Assembly: GCA_947500435.1 (NCBI GenBank)
Contig: CANMRV010000005.1
Span: forward strand, 1-64,000
Length of the DNA: 64,000 bases
Origin: an uncultured Flavobacteriaceae bacterium
GTDB taxonomy: Bacteria > Bacteroidota > Bacteroidia > Flavobacteriales > Flavobacteriaceae
Reading direction: 5' to 3'
Below the pieces are notes generated by a model. It searched no databases. It was not told the DNA's origin and was given only the letters and a program-made list of their open reading frames with translations. Below are positions 16,659-26,019 of the stretch, in pieces. Both the position numbers and the translations under genes were made by a program. The stretch's first letter is position 1. Each line of letters opens with the position of its first letter.

Positions 16659-17177
16659 TTACTCGGACAAGGTTGTAGTTACCGTACCAAAATTATCTAT
16701 AGCCAAATTTGTAATACGCGAATCATTCGCAGTGACGAATGAAATTGTGCTCAATTTAATTTCATGCTCATAAGTTAGCCCATCCGAATTCAAGGTGGTT
16801 GTGATTAAGGCTTGCCCGCCCTGAGCTATTATTTCCTCAACTACCGTGGGTTCGGCTAAGGGAATATTATTATTACAGAAATAAGTTATGGTGACATTAT
16901 CAGAGAACGTCCTGTAAGTTGCCTTTGCAGGTCCAGAAGCGGTTACTGCAAAAGAAATCGCTCCGTTAGAAACTTCATTTTTGATTGCTCCGTTTGGCAA
17001 TTCCAGAATAAGTGCTTCCGAGGTATTTAGTTTAAAAAGAACATTAGCAGTTTCTGCTGAAACTGCATCACAGTTTTGTATAGTGACACTGTCAAAATCA
17101 ATAGTCTCTATCTGTAAATCACCATCGTCACAGGAAAAGAGGAATGCCAATATTACCAAGCAAAGAATTTTTTTCAT
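16659..17177 (-). CDS. Predicted lipoprotein, unknown function
   Basis: A 172-residue lipoprotein (lipobox FLFSC, modified Cys16) followed by a DDGD acidic stretch. The rest is beta-rich with several Ser/Thr-rich strands and one Cys pair (the C in IQNC and the C in YFCN), possibly a disulfide. No family could be named with confidence; similar small lipoproteins occur in Flavobacteriaceae. It converges on the Smr gene and is divergent from the cysteine desulfurase gene. Confidence 0.65.
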   Translation of the reverse strand: MKKILCLVILAFLFSCDDGDLQIETIDFDSVTIQNCDAVSAETANVLFKLNTSEALILELPNGAIKNEVSNGAISFAVTASGPAKATYRTFSDNVTITYFCNNNIPLAEPTVVEEIIAQGGQALITTTLNSDGLTYEHEIKLSTISFVTANDSRITNLAIDNFGTVTTTLSE

Positions 17178-17283
17178 GCTTCAAATTTAAATTAATTTAA
17201 AAGGATTAACGTTTAAGTTTACCTAATTTTAGCAATTATTAACTCTAAAAATTAGCTAAGTAGTTTACTTAGACCTTTAGAAA

Positions 17284-18429
17284 ATGAAAAACGTATATCT
17301 AGACAACGCCGCTACCACTCAAGTTAGAGAAGGCGTAATTGGCAAGATGCAAGATGCATTATCTAATTATGGAAATCCCTCTTCTACTCATAGTTTTGGG
17401 AGATCAGCCAAAACCGGAGTTGAAAGCGCTAGGAAGACCATTGCAAAATATATGAATGCCCATCCTTCAGAGATTATTTTCACATCTGGGGGTACAGAGG
17501 CCGATAATATGATTTTACGTTGCGCAGTTCGAGATTTAGGTGTTCAAACGATAATTACTTCTAAGATTGAACATCATGCCGTGACCCATACCGTAGAGGA
17601 ATTGGAAGAAAAGCAAAATATACAAGCACTATATGTCAATCTTGATGAGTACGGTTCACCTGACTTGTCACATTTGGAAGAACTTCTAAAAAAAGATGGC
17701 AGCAAAAAGATGGTCAGTTTAATGCACATTAACAATGAGATTGGTAACAAACTTGATATTGATATGGTCTCTAAATTATGCATTGAAAATGATGCTCTGT
17801 TTCATTCAGATACCGTTCAATCGATAGGACATTTCACATGGGATGTGCAGCAAACTCCAGTTGACTTCATGGCTGCGGCAGCCCACAAGTTTCATGGCCC
17901 TAAAGGGGTGGGTTTTGCTTACATTAAAAAGAATTCTGGAATGAAGCCAATGATTTCAGGGGGTGCTCAGGAACGTGGTTGCAGAGCAGGTACTGAATCG
18001 TATCATAATATAGTGGGTCTTGAGGAAGCTTTTCTTAATGCTTATGACAACTTGGAAGAAGAGAAAGCGTATGTTGTAGGTTTAAAAAAATACTTTATCG
18101 AAACGATACAAAAGGAGATTCCAGGAGTGAGGTTTAATGGTCATTCAGGCGATATTGATAAGAGTACCTACACTTTGGTCAACTTGCGATTGCCTGTTGA
18201 CCAGCAAAAGGCACTGATGCTTTTATTTCATTTGGATATAAAGGGAATTGCATGCTCTCAGGGTAGTGCTTGCCAATCGGGAAGCAGTAAAGGTTCTCAT
18301 GTACTGAACGAAATATTGGATGAAGAAGAACGCAAACAACCTTCATTGCGTTTCTCGTTTTCGAAGTACAATACTAAGGATGAATTGGATTATACAATAG
18401 GAGTTTTGAAGGAGTTTGTGGAGCAGTAA
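17284..18429 (+). CDS. Cysteine desulfurase (NifS/IscS-like)
   Basis: A 381-residue PLP-dependent class V aminotransferase that removes sulfur from cysteine to form a protein persulfide. Key features are YLDNAATT at the start, GNPSSTHSFGR, the PLP lysine in AAHKFHGPKG, and the sulfur-accepting Cys loop SQGSACQSGSSKGSHV. No iscU or suf gene is adjacent. A second homologue lies at the right edge of the window. Its stop abuts the convergent gene at 18430. Confidence 0.9.
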   Translation: MKNVYLDNAATTQVREGVIGKMQDALSNYGNPSSTHSFGRSAKTGVESARKTIAKYMNAHPSEIIFTSGGTEADNMILRCAVRDLGVQTIITSKIEHHAVTHTVEELEEKQNIQALYVNLDEYGSPDLSHLEELLKKDGSKKMVSLMHINNEIGNKLDIDMVSKLCIENDALFHSDTVQSIGHFTWDVQQTPVDFMAAAAHKFHGPKGVGFAYIKKNSGMKPMISGGAQERGCRAGTESYHNIVGLEEAFLNAYDNLEEEKAYVVGLKKYFIETIQKEIPGVRFNGHSGDIDKSTYTLVNLRLPVDQQKALMLLFHLDIKGIACSQGSACQSGSSKGSHVLNEILDEEERKQPSLRFSFSKYNTKDELDYTIGVLKEFVEQ

Positions 18430-19095
18430 TTAATTACCCTTTCCTTTCTTTCGGTCTTTCCTTTTCTCTCTATCGTATGGAAACTTGCGAGAGGCAAGTT
18501 TCATCATACGGTCAATAAGGTCATCCGTATTTCTGCCAGATTTCTTATTGATTTCTTTTTCGTATTTCCAGAGGAGTTTTCCGGTTGTGCCATCACTAAT
18601 TTTGATTCCGATGCGTCCGAAATTAGCATCTCCTAGAAAATAATCGAGAAAACTAAAATCATCAGGAACTCCCTTAGAAAGCAGAATGTTGAGGTCCAAA
18701 TTCCCACTTATAATGCCATCCACATTGAGTATTTCACTAAGTTGTTTTATAGTATACACGTCAATATTTTCGTAGGTAATATTGTTTTGAGCTAGCATGG
18801 CATTCGTGTCTTCAGTATTTTGAAATTCCACCGAAAACTTTTTCTTTCTTTTTCGTTTTGAAAAATAGGTTTCCAAGGCATTTTGAACTGCCAAGCCTTC
18901 TTTTTTCTCACGTTCTTCCAAATCTTCCTTGGAAACATCATCCTCTAAATCCAAATTCGTTAGAAATGGCATAATAGCCAATACCTTATGCTCTCTACTA
19001 AAAAGGTCGAACTTATCACTCTCGTAGATATTTTTTTGAGCATTTAAAGAAACGCTGAATAAAACAAATACATATATAATCGCAATTCTTATCAT
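18430..19095 (-). CDS. Secreted protein of unknown function
   Basis: A 221-residue protein with a signal peptide (about 1-19, ending LNAQ). The core has HKVLAIMPFLTNLD followed by strands and helices that resemble the nucleotide-free CsgG/TolB-N-like lipoprotein-associated fold (YTIKQLSEILNVDGIISGNLDL). The C-terminus is strongly basic (RKDRKKGKGN). It follows the TonB-dependent receptor gene by 21 bases and the M23 gene before it, suggesting one operon with cell-envelope function. Its role is unknown. Confidence 0.6.
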   Translation of the reverse strand: MIRIAIIYVFVLFSVSLNAQKNIYESDKFDLFSREHKVLAIMPFLTNLDLEDDVSKEDLEEREKKEGLAVQNALETYFSKRKRKKKFSVEFQNTEDTNAMLAQNNITYENIDVYTIKQLSEILNVDGIISGNLDLNILLSKGVPDDFSFLDYFLGDANFGRIGIKISDGTTGKLLWKYEKEINKKSGRNTDDLIDRMMKLASRKFPYDREKRKDRKKGKGN

Positions 19096-19116
19096 TACTG
19101 TTTTGTTCGAAATTTT

Positions 19117-21585
19117 TTAAAAACGAGCATTGACCCTAAGATTCAATACGCGACTGGTCAAAAAATTAGGGACAGCGAATTGCTGTTTACTATCTGCATC
19201 TCTGACCCAAGTATTGGTGATGGAATTCTGTGCATTGAATAGGTTAAAAACCTCGAAACCAATATTTAATGCTTTGAACTTATCAAGCCAATGATTTTTA
19301 GGGTAACGTTTACTCTCATCTGCAAAAATATAGGAAATTCCTAAATCAGCACGTTTATAATCTCTTAATCTATTCTGAAAAACATAAGGGTCAGCATAAC
19401 TAGGTGACCCACCTGGCACTCCGGTATTATAGACCAAGTTCAAATACATTTTTACATCAGGAATAGTGGGAATATAATCTTGGAATAAGATGGCAAATTT
19501 TAATCTTTGATCTGTTGGCCTCGCTATATACCCTCGATTGTTGCTATTCTCCTCAGTTTTGAGATAACCGATACTTACCCAAGATTCTGTTCCAGGTACA
19601 AAAGCTCCATTTAACCTTAATTCTCCTCCATAGACATAAGCTTTCGCGTTGTTGTTTGCCAAATAGCGTATTCTAACATCTTCTATGGTATAGGTGTTTA
19701 CATTATTCAGCTTTTTGTAATATGCTTCTGTAGAGAGGTTAAACGGTCGATTCCAGAGATTAAAACTATACTCATTACCCAATACAAAATGTATAGACTG
19801 TTGTGCTTTTACATTAGGCTGAATAGCACCAACATTATCGCGAAGCTCTCTATAAAACGGAGGTTGATGATAAACTCCCGCAGAAACCCGAAAAAGCATA
19901 TCTTTTTTCCAATTGGGTTTTATGGCGAACTGCGCTCTTGGACTAAAAACGGTTTGCGCAGTTTTTAGAACATTCTGGCCACTTACCTTCCAATAATGTC
20001 CTCGAATACCTAGGTTATAATAGATATTATGATTCTTCCATAGGTTTCTATCGCTATACTGCGCGAAAGCTGAGAATCGATTCGTTTTTACAAAATTCTT
20101 TGCAATCAATGATTCATAAGCTTCCAACGGACCATCAAAAGGTTCTTCGGGTTGATTATTTATAAATTCTGTTAATGGGGGGCGTATTGAAAACCCGACG
20201 GAATCGATAAACTCAGATTCACGAAGTTGATCTCGGATATCTTCATGAGTATATTTAATGCCCCATTCTATAGCACGTTGGTTTTTAATATTTCTCCCTT
20301 TGTGTTCTAAATTGAATATTAGTGCGTCTAAATCGTTTCTAGCGCGATTGAACTGAGAGCCGATACCTTTGGAGGAGGTCACTTCTCCGACCGTTTCACT
20401 TCCTAAATTGGAATCTACTTCTCCGAGTTCATAAGCTGCAATAATATCAGAACGCTCTTGCTCACTTGTATGATAGATTGATGATATCAATTTTAGGGTA
20501 GTATTGTCATTTAGAAAATAATTCGCCTTTACAGCCGCTAATTCAGTACCGTACCTATTGTTTTCTTGCCCTTGATATTTGATTAGCAAAGATTTTGGGG
20601 CGTTTAGGGTTCCAAAATTCGTCTTTCTGCTCAATGGTTCATTTTGATAATCGTTGAACGAAATATTACCCAAGAAGTTTAAATTAAATTTTTTAGAAAA
20701 ACGGTAGGTAAAATAGGTTTGAGCATCAAAAAAGACCGGGTTCAAATTCGTTTTTGTCTGTTGACTATTAACTAAAAGGGAGTTGTCTCTATATCGAATT
20801 CCAGAAACAGTCGAAAAATTTTTGTTCTTAGAAACGGTTTCCAAGGCTGCTCTGGCACCAAGAAAACTTGCTTCAAACTGCGCTCCAAAATCTGTGGGGT
20901 TTTTATACGTGATGTCGAGAACTGACGAAAGCTTGTCACCATATTTCGCTTGAAATCCACCAGGAGAGAATTTTACACTAGACACCAAATCAGTATTCAC
21001 AAAGCTTAGCCCTTCTTGTTGGGCTGAACGTATCAGAAACGGGCGATACACCTCAATCTCATTTACATACACCAAGTTCTCATCGTAATTACCGCCACGA
21101 ACGGAGTACTGCGTGCTGAGTTCATTGTTGGACGAGACACCCGGCAAGAGCTTTAAAATATTTTCGACGCCGGCATTCGCTCCTGGAATTTTCCGAATTA
21201 TATCTTTTGATATGGTGGTGATACCATCTGTGTTTTTCTCACCCGTGGGGGTTACGGTTACTCCATCGACCTGAATTGCATCCGTTTTCATAACTGGATT
21301 AAATTCAAAAGTCTCGTTGGTATTGAGCACCAGGTCCTCCAAAACCACATTTTCGTGTCCAAGGTGTGAAAAGGTAATTGTAGTTTCTAAATCCGCAATT
21401 AGTTCAAGAATATAAAATCCGTTTTCATCCGAAAAAGTACCGGCAACACCAGAGGAAATATTCACCTGTTTCAAGGGGATATTGTCTTCATCTAAAACCA
21501 CACCGGTTATGGTCGCTGTCTGCGCACTGGCAAACGTAGAACCGCATAGTGCTAGAAAGATAAAGATGTACCTATACCATTTCAA
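19117..21585 (-). CDS. TonB-dependent receptor with carboxypeptidase-regulatory-like domain
   Basis: An 822-residue outer-membrane transporter. It has a signal peptide (about 1-22), a CarboxypepD_reg-like N-terminal domain (about 23-105, ATITGVVLDEDNIPL), a plug (about 118-230, with ENILKLLPGVS) and a large beta-barrel that ends in an aromatic-terminated strand (NLRVNARF). Its substrate is unknown; no SusD partner is encoded nearby. The start is a TTG: the upstream in-frame codon after only two residues is a stop, and the TTG places a proper signal peptide. It begins six bases from the M23 stop, indicating translational coupling. Confidence 0.9.
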   Translation of the reverse strand: MKWYRYIFIFLALCGSTFASAQTATITGVVLDEDNIPLKQVNISSGVAGTFSDENGFYILELIADLETTITFSHLGHENVVLEDLVLNTNETFEFNPVMKTDAIQVDGVTVTPTGEKNTDGITTISKDIIRKIPGANAGVENILKLLPGVSSNNELSTQYSVRGGNYDENLVYVNEIEVYRPFLIRSAQQEGLSFVNTDLVSSVKFSPGGFQAKYGDKLSSVLDITYKNPTDFGAQFEASFLGARAALETVSKNKNFSTVSGIRYRDNSLLVNSQQTKTNLNPVFFDAQTYFTYRFSKKFNLNFLGNISFNDYQNEPLSRKTNFGTLNAPKSLLIKYQGQENNRYGTELAAVKANYFLNDNTTLKLISSIYHTSEQERSDIIAAYELGEVDSNLGSETVGEVTSSKGIGSQFNRARNDLDALIFNLEHKGRNIKNQRAIEWGIKYTHEDIRDQLRESEFIDSVGFSIRPPLTEFINNQPEEPFDGPLEAYESLIAKNFVKTNRFSAFAQYSDRNLWKNHNIYYNLGIRGHYWKVSGQNVLKTAQTVFSPRAQFAIKPNWKKDMLFRVSAGVYHQPPFYRELRDNVGAIQPNVKAQQSIHFVLGNEYSFNLWNRPFNLSTEAYYKKLNNVNTYTIEDVRIRYLANNNAKAYVYGGELRLNGAFVPGTESWVSIGYLKTEENSNNRGYIARPTDQRLKFAILFQDYIPTIPDVKMYLNLVYNTGVPGGSPSYADPYVFQNRLRDYKRADLGISYIFADESKRYPKNHWLDKFKALNIGFEVFNLFNAQNSITNTWVRDADSKQQFAVPNFLTSRVLNLRVNARF

Positions 21586-21591
21586 ACGAAG

Positions 21592-23286
21592 TTATTTTCT
21601 AAAGAATGTGCTGTTAAAGGTAGTACTGTTTCCAACGTTGTCAGTTACGACAACAACAAGTTCACATTTTGTTTGATTTAGAATCTTATCATCAAAATTA
21701 TAGGTAAGCGTATTTTTTTTAGATTCATACTCCATTAATATCCATTCACCATTTAAGGTAGCTGAGTAAGTATCTACTCCGCTTAAGTCATCTGAAATCA
21801 TGATGCTTAAGTAACTATAGTTATTTAACCATTGCTTTTCCTTGAAATTTTTTGCTCGAATTTTAGGTGCTGTGGTATCCTTGGCTAAAGTGTAAGTACC
21901 TAAATTTCTTGTCCTGGTGGTGAAAGTAGCACCTCTTTTGTAGGTTGAGGCATACCTTGCTTTCAATTTTTTATCTAATCGGGCAATGAAGAGTTTTTTG
22001 CGGTCTTCTTTAGAATATTTAGAGGTATCAAAAGTAATTGTGAAATTGCGGTGCGCAGGAACTCTGCTATTATGAATAGTAACTGTGTCGTTATCTTTTT
22101 TCAAATCAATATAAAAATCTTTGTAAAACGTGTTGGCCGGAAAATATACTTTAGCCGCTCCAAGGTCATAATTATTGGGCTTTTTGGCGATGACATAAGT
22201 ATCGGTTTTATCCATTTCTTTTTCAATCTTTATGGTTTCCGTTTTTCCGGTCACCGGAATTATTGCCTTAGTCAAATTCCCTTCCAAATCTTTTAGCAGA
22301 AGCTCGATAGAATAGCTCATCCCTTCCTTTAAATTAATTTTACCGTCGTTCTTTAAAACATTATAAATACTTAATCGGTTATTAGGTGTTAGGAAGCATT
22401 GTTGAATTTTCTGGCGGTACTTTCCATAATGGTCATAATCAATGAAAGTATTTATATAACGTGTTTCCCTAAAAGAGAAGGTTTCAAAATCGTATGCTGT
22501 ATAGGTCTGTCCATTTACTTTTAGTTCTACGGAATAAATACCATTTCGGTTAGCCGCCATATCTTGCCGATCATATCCTTTGAAACCAATTCCTATGGTA
22601 CCCGAAGCGGTAACTTCATCCGCTAGAAAAGTACCATCTTTTTGTTTTGAAAAATTTAGTTCAACCTTATTAGCATCTTGGTTGACCTGCGCATCTTTGG
22701 ATAAGGGATAGACAAACAATTTATCTAAAACAGGATTTGTAGCATCTCGAACCTCCAGACCATATAATAAGGGGTTTGTAGGTTTTTCGGTAATACTACT
22801 ACGTATTTCAAAATGAAGATGCGGACCGGAAGAACCTCCAGTATTTCCTGAATAAGCGATAACCTGTCCCTTTTCTAACTTGAGTTCTCCGTAATCGGGA
22901 AAAACCTCAATCTCATAGGCCTTTTTGTCATACTGTACCTTTTTGACGTATTCCTCTATTTCAGGACCAAATTTCTGCAGGTGTCCGTAAACGGATGTAT
23001 AACCATTAGGATGAGCAACATAAAGCACTTTTCCATAGCCATACAGTGATACTTTTATTCTGGTTATAGTCCCGTCACCAATAGCGAATACAGGAAGTCC
23101 TTGTCTTTGCTTGGTTTTGATATCGATTCCAGAATGAAAGTGATTGGAACGCAATTCACCAAAGGTTCCCGCTAGTATTAATGGGATGTCGAGTGGTGAA
23201 CGAAATACATCTTTTGGATACTTTTCCTGAGCAGAGGCCGCTAAGGAAACGAGTAAAATCCATATATATATAATTCTCTTAATCAT
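21592..23286 (-). CDS. M23-family peptidoglycan endopeptidase
   Basis: A 564-residue exported lysostaphin-like zinc metallopeptidase. The signal peptide ends near residue 19. The M23 domain (about 30-180) keeps the zinc ligands in HFHSGIDI and SGPHLHFEI. A long beta-rich C-terminal region (about 190-564) looks like several Ig-like or Ig-fold modules. It probably cuts peptide cross-bridges in the cell wall. It is the first gene of a run with a TonB-dependent receptor and a small secreted protein. Confidence 0.9.
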   Translation of the reverse strand: MIKRIIYIWILLVSLAASAQEKYPKDVFRSPLDIPLILAGTFGELRSNHFHSGIDIKTKQRQGLPVFAIGDGTITRIKVSLYGYGKVLYVAHPNGYTSVYGHLQKFGPEIEEYVKKVQYDKKAYEIEVFPDYGELKLEKGQVIAYSGNTGGSSGPHLHFEIRSSITEKPTNPLLYGLEVRDATNPVLDKLFVYPLSKDAQVNQDANKVELNFSKQKDGTFLADEVTASGTIGIGFKGYDRQDMAANRNGIYSVELKVNGQTYTAYDFETFSFRETRYINTFIDYDHYGKYRQKIQQCFLTPNNRLSIYNVLKNDGKINLKEGMSYSIELLLKDLEGNLTKAIIPVTGKTETIKIEKEMDKTDTYVIAKKPNNYDLGAAKVYFPANTFYKDFYIDLKKDNDTVTIHNSRVPAHRNFTITFDTSKYSKEDRKKLFIARLDKKLKARYASTYKRGATFTTRTRNLGTYTLAKDTTAPKIRAKNFKEKQWLNNYSYLSIMISDDLSGVDTYSATLNGEWILMEYESKKNTLTYNFDDKILNQTKCELVVVVTDNVGNSTTFNSTFFRK

Positions 23287-23507
23287 AGAAAAATAGGTTG
23301 GTACAAATGGGGCGAATCATTTCAATAGCATAATGTTCGAGCCTGAGAAAAGGGCCTAACAATTGCTAAAAGGCACAAAATTAAGTAGATGAAAGCAAAT
23401 AGCAGCATTCAATCTGTAAAAAATATGTCTTCTAATCTGCCCCGTAACATTTAACTAACGATTTTAAAGGCGTTAAAGTATTACTTCAAGAATAATTAAA
23501 AAAACTA

Positions 23508-23538
23508 TTGCTAAGTCCTTTGAGGTATGTTAACTTTG
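23508..23538 (+). promoter_or_regulatory. Bacteroidota-type promoter of the zapA operon
   Basis: TTG (23508-23510) and TAACTTTG (23531-23538) are 20 bases apart: an exact match to the Bacteroidota TTG-N20-TAnnTTTG consensus. The predicted transcript would start near 23545. A hairpin GTAAAAC (23540-23546)/GTTTTAC (23554-23560) lies at the transcript start and ends two bases before the first ATG. Confidence 0.75.
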
Positions 23539-23562
23539 TGTAAAACGCATTGAGTTTTACGC

Positions 23563-23853
23563 ATGAGCGAATTGGTCAAAATAGTTGATTCTCTTGAGAA
23601 TAAAATAAGTAAGCTGCTACATAAGTTAGAGCTCTTACAACAGACTAATTCCAAATTAGAGAAGGAGCTTATTGCCACTAAAAATAACAAGGACAGTTCA
23701 CAACAACTGGTCTCTGAGTGGGAAGAAAAGTATAATTCACTAAAGCTTGCAAATTCGATGCTGGGCAGTAATACAAACAAAACAGAAGCAAAGCTGAAAA
23801 TAAACACATTGATTAGAGAGTTGGACCATTGTATCACTCAACTCGCCGAATAA
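23563..23853 (+). CDS. Short coiled-coil protein upstream of zapA
   Basis: A 96-residue, fully alpha-helical, charged protein with heptad spacing throughout (LENKISKLLHKLELLQQTNSKLEKEL and similar patterns, here described without listing the full run). No signal peptide or Cys. The context, 13 bases before zapA in the same operon, suggests a cell-division role analogous to ZapB, which is also a short coiled coil; homology to ZapB is not claimed. No function is known. Confidence 0.6.
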   Translation: MSELVKIVDSLENKISKLLHKLELLQQTNSKLEKELIATKNNKDSSQQLVSEWEEKYNSLKLANSMLGSNTNKTEAKLKINTLIRELDHCITQLAE

Positions 23854-23866
23854 TGTTTGAAATAAC

Positions 23867-24163
23867 ATGTCAGAAAAACTCAAAATAAAGCTTTCTATCG
23901 CCGATAGAATATATCCATTGACAATTGATCCTTCGCAAGAAGAAGGGTTAAGGAAAGCAGCTAAAAACATTGAGCAACTGGCTAAAAAATTTGAACAGAG
24001 TTATGCTGTTCGTGACAAGCAAGATGTATTGGCCATGTGTGCCTTACAGTTTGCATCGAAAATCGAACAGAAAGGCATAGATCAATCAGAAGATACTAGT
24101 GAATCGATTGAGCGTTTAAAAGCGTTGGACGAGCTGGTAAATTCAAAGCTTAGCATAAAATAA
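23867..24163 (+). CDS. zapA: Cell division protein ZapA
   Basis: A 98-residue ZapA-family protein: an N-terminal beta-hairpin (LKIKLSIADRIYPLTI), then long helices that form the dimer coiled coil (EEGLRKAAKNIEQLA). ZapA bundles FtsZ protofilaments at the division site. The size is normal. Directly downstream lies a structured RNA and then rny. Confidence 0.85.
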   Translation: MSEKLKIKLSIADRIYPLTIDPSQEEGLRKAAKNIEQLAKKFEQSYAVRDKQDVLAMCALQFASKIEQKGIDQSEDTSESIERLKALDELVNSKLSIK

Positions 24164-24189
24164 GTTCTTTAAAATAGCATAAAGTTACT

Positions 24190-24357
24190 GCCCACATTGG
24201 TAATAATTTTTGACAAACTCAACATTAATTTGATTAAAAAGGGTGAGTTTAGATTATAAAAGAATGCCTTGCTCGTACAAGGAACCTTGAGTAGTCTGTT
24301 AGCCCTAAACCTGTTTATTGGAGTTTGTACAAAACTTCTCCGATGTGGGCTTTTTTT
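24190..24357 (+). ncRNA. Structured RNA, 6S RNA candidate, between zapA and rny
   Basis: Terminal stem GCCCACAT (24190-24197) / ATGTGGGC (24343-24350), followed directly by seven T residues, so the RNA ends with its own terminator. A second stem ACAAACTC (24213-24220) / GAGTTTGT (24321-24328) lies inside, with a large internal bulge and a central hairpin CCTTG (24267-24271) / CAAGG (24278-24282). This long rod with a big open bubble is the plan of 6S RNA. The gene position after zapA is also where 6S RNA sits in gamma-proteobacteria. The alternative is a leader or attenuator for rny, whose start is only 20 bases past the T-run. Confidence 0.6.
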
Positions 24358-24377
24358 ATTAACAAACTATACTAACT

Positions 24378-25946
24378 ATGGATATAACGACAGGAATAAT
24401 AGGAGCGGTAATAGGACTCGTAATCGGATTTGTGATAGCAAAGTTCATGGAGAAAGGAAAAGCTTCTAAAACAACGGCTAATGCGAAGCGTGAAGCAGAA
24501 GCTATTCTTAAGGCTGCCAAAACGGATGGGGAGAATATTAAAAAGGACAAAATTTTTCAAGCGAAAGAAAAGTTCTTAGAACTTAAAGCGGAGCATGAAA
24601 AGGTAATTATCGGAAAGGATAAAAAGATGGCTGAAGCCGAGAAGCGCACAAGAGATAAGGAATCTCAGATTAGCAGCGAATTGGCGAAAAGCAAAAATCT
24701 AAACCAACAGCTTGAGAATAAGTTGAAGGATGTTGAAAAGAAATCCGAGTTCTACGAAAAGAAACAATCTGAGCTAGAAAAACTGCATAAAAGTCAAATA
24801 CAGCAACTAGAGGTAATATCGGGACTATCGGCGGATGATGCAAAAGGTCAGTTAATGGAATCTCTTAAGGAAACTGCAAAGTCAGATGCAATGGCTTATT
24901 TGCAGACCACAATGGAGGAAGCAAAACTAACTGCACAACAAGAAGCTCGAAAAATAATAATCAATACCATTCAACGTATAGGAACGGAGGAGGCAGTTGA
25001 AAACTGTGTTTCTGTTTTCAACTTGGAATCTGATGATGTAAAAGGACGTATTATTGGCCGTGAAGGACGAAACATCCGTGCTTTGGAATCGGCTACTGGA
25101 GTGGAGATTATTGTAGATGATACCCCCGATGCGATTATTCTTTCTTGTTTTGATTCCGTTAGAAGGGAAATAGCACGTTTGTCTTTACATAAATTGGTTA
25201 CTGACGGAAGAATTCACCCCGCACGAATTGAAGAAATTGTCAAAAAGACCGAAAAGCAAATTGAAACTGAAATTGTTGATATAGGTAAACGTACTATTAT
25301 CGATTTAGGTATTCATGGTTTGCATCCTGAATTGATAAAAGCCGTTGGGCGAATGAAATATCGTTCCTCTTATGGGCAAAACTTACTTCAGCACTCCCGT
25401 GAAGTTGCTAAGCTTTGCGGTGTAATGGCTGCGGAAATGGGTTTAAATGCTAAAGTTGCCAAGCGTGCAGGTCTGTTACATGATATCGGAAAAGTACCAA
25501 ATACGGAAGCTGAGGTTGAAACGCCACATGCTATCTTAGGTATGCAATGGGCCGAGAAATACGGTGAAAAACCAGATGTATGTAATGCTATTGGAGCTCA
25601 CCACGACGAAATAGAGATGAAAACATTGATTTCTCCAATTGTTCAGGTTTGTGATGCAATTAGCGGCGCTAGACCAGGAGCGAGAAGGCAGGTGATGGAT
25701 TCTTATATACAACGTTTGAAAGACCTTGAAGAAGTTGCTTTCAACTTTCCGGGTGTTCAAAAGGCATATGCTATTCAAGCGGGTAGAGAACTTCGTGTGA
25801 TTGTAGAAAGTGAAAAGGTAAGTGATGATAAGGCTGCAGAATTGTCCTTTGAAATCTCTCAAAAGATTCAAACAGATATGACATACCCAGGTCAAGTTAA
25901 GGTTACGGTAATACGGGAGACCAGAGCTGTAAACGTTGCGAAGTAA
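24378..25946 (+). CDS. rny: Ribonuclease Y
   Basis: A 522-residue membrane-anchored endoribonuclease for mRNA decay. One N-terminal membrane helix (about 4-22), a long coiled coil (about 25-190), a KH RNA-binding domain ([15 protein letters not shown], about 212-275) and an HD domain with metal ligands H368 and D369 (HDIGK) and later histidines in AIGAHHDE. Full length and intact. A terminator follows. Upstream is a structured RNA that may end transcription before this gene, so either read-through or a promoter inside the RNA would be needed. Confidence 0.93.
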   Translation: MDITTGIIGAVIGLVIGFVIAKFMEKGKASKTTANAKREAEAILKAAKTDGENIKKDKIFQAKEKFLELKAEHEKVIIGKDKKMAEAEKRTRDKESQISSELAKSKNLNQQLENKLKDVEKKSEFYEKKQSELEKLHKSQIQQLEVISGLSADDAKGQLMESLKETAKSDAMAYLQTTMEEAKLTAQQEARKIIINTIQRIGTEEAVENCVSVFNLESDDVKGRIIGREGRNIRALESATGVEIIVDDTPDAIILSCFDSVRREIARLSLHKLVTDGRIHPARIEEIVKKTEKQIETEIVDIGKRTIIDLGIHGLHPELIKAVGRMKYRSSYGQNLLQHSREVAKLCGVMAAEMGLNAKVAKRAGLLHDIGKVPNTEAEVETPHAILGMQWAEKYGEKPDVCNAIGAHHDEIEMKTLISPIVQVCDAISGARPGARRQVMDSYIQRLKDLEEVAFNFPGVQKAYAIQAGRELRVIVESEKVSDDKAAELSFEISQKIQTDMTYPGQVKVTVIRETRAVNVAK

Positions 25947-25970
25947 TTCGAAAAATTAGATGTAAATAAA

Positions 25971-25999
25971 AGAGCCCTGTAATTGCAGGGTTCTTTTTA
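25971..25999. terminator. Terminator between rny and the DUF349 gene
   Basis: AGAGCCCTG (25971-25979) pairs with CAGGGTTCT (25986-25994), with one G-T pair, and is followed by T residues. It serves rny; the A-rich left side would let it work for the convergent DUF349 gene as well. Confidence 0.85.
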
Positions 26000-26019
26000 G
26001 TTTTAATAAATTGTGAATT

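Noticed and set aside
17284..18429. SufS assignment of the cysteine desulfurase
   Set aside because: The Cys loop and length fit the IscS/NifS group; no suf genes are adjacent.
23287..23507. Possible RNA gene or small protein in the gap between M23 and the zapA operon
   Set aside because: Only scattered short repeats and weak -7-like sequences were seen; no stable stem, tRNA shape or coding pattern.
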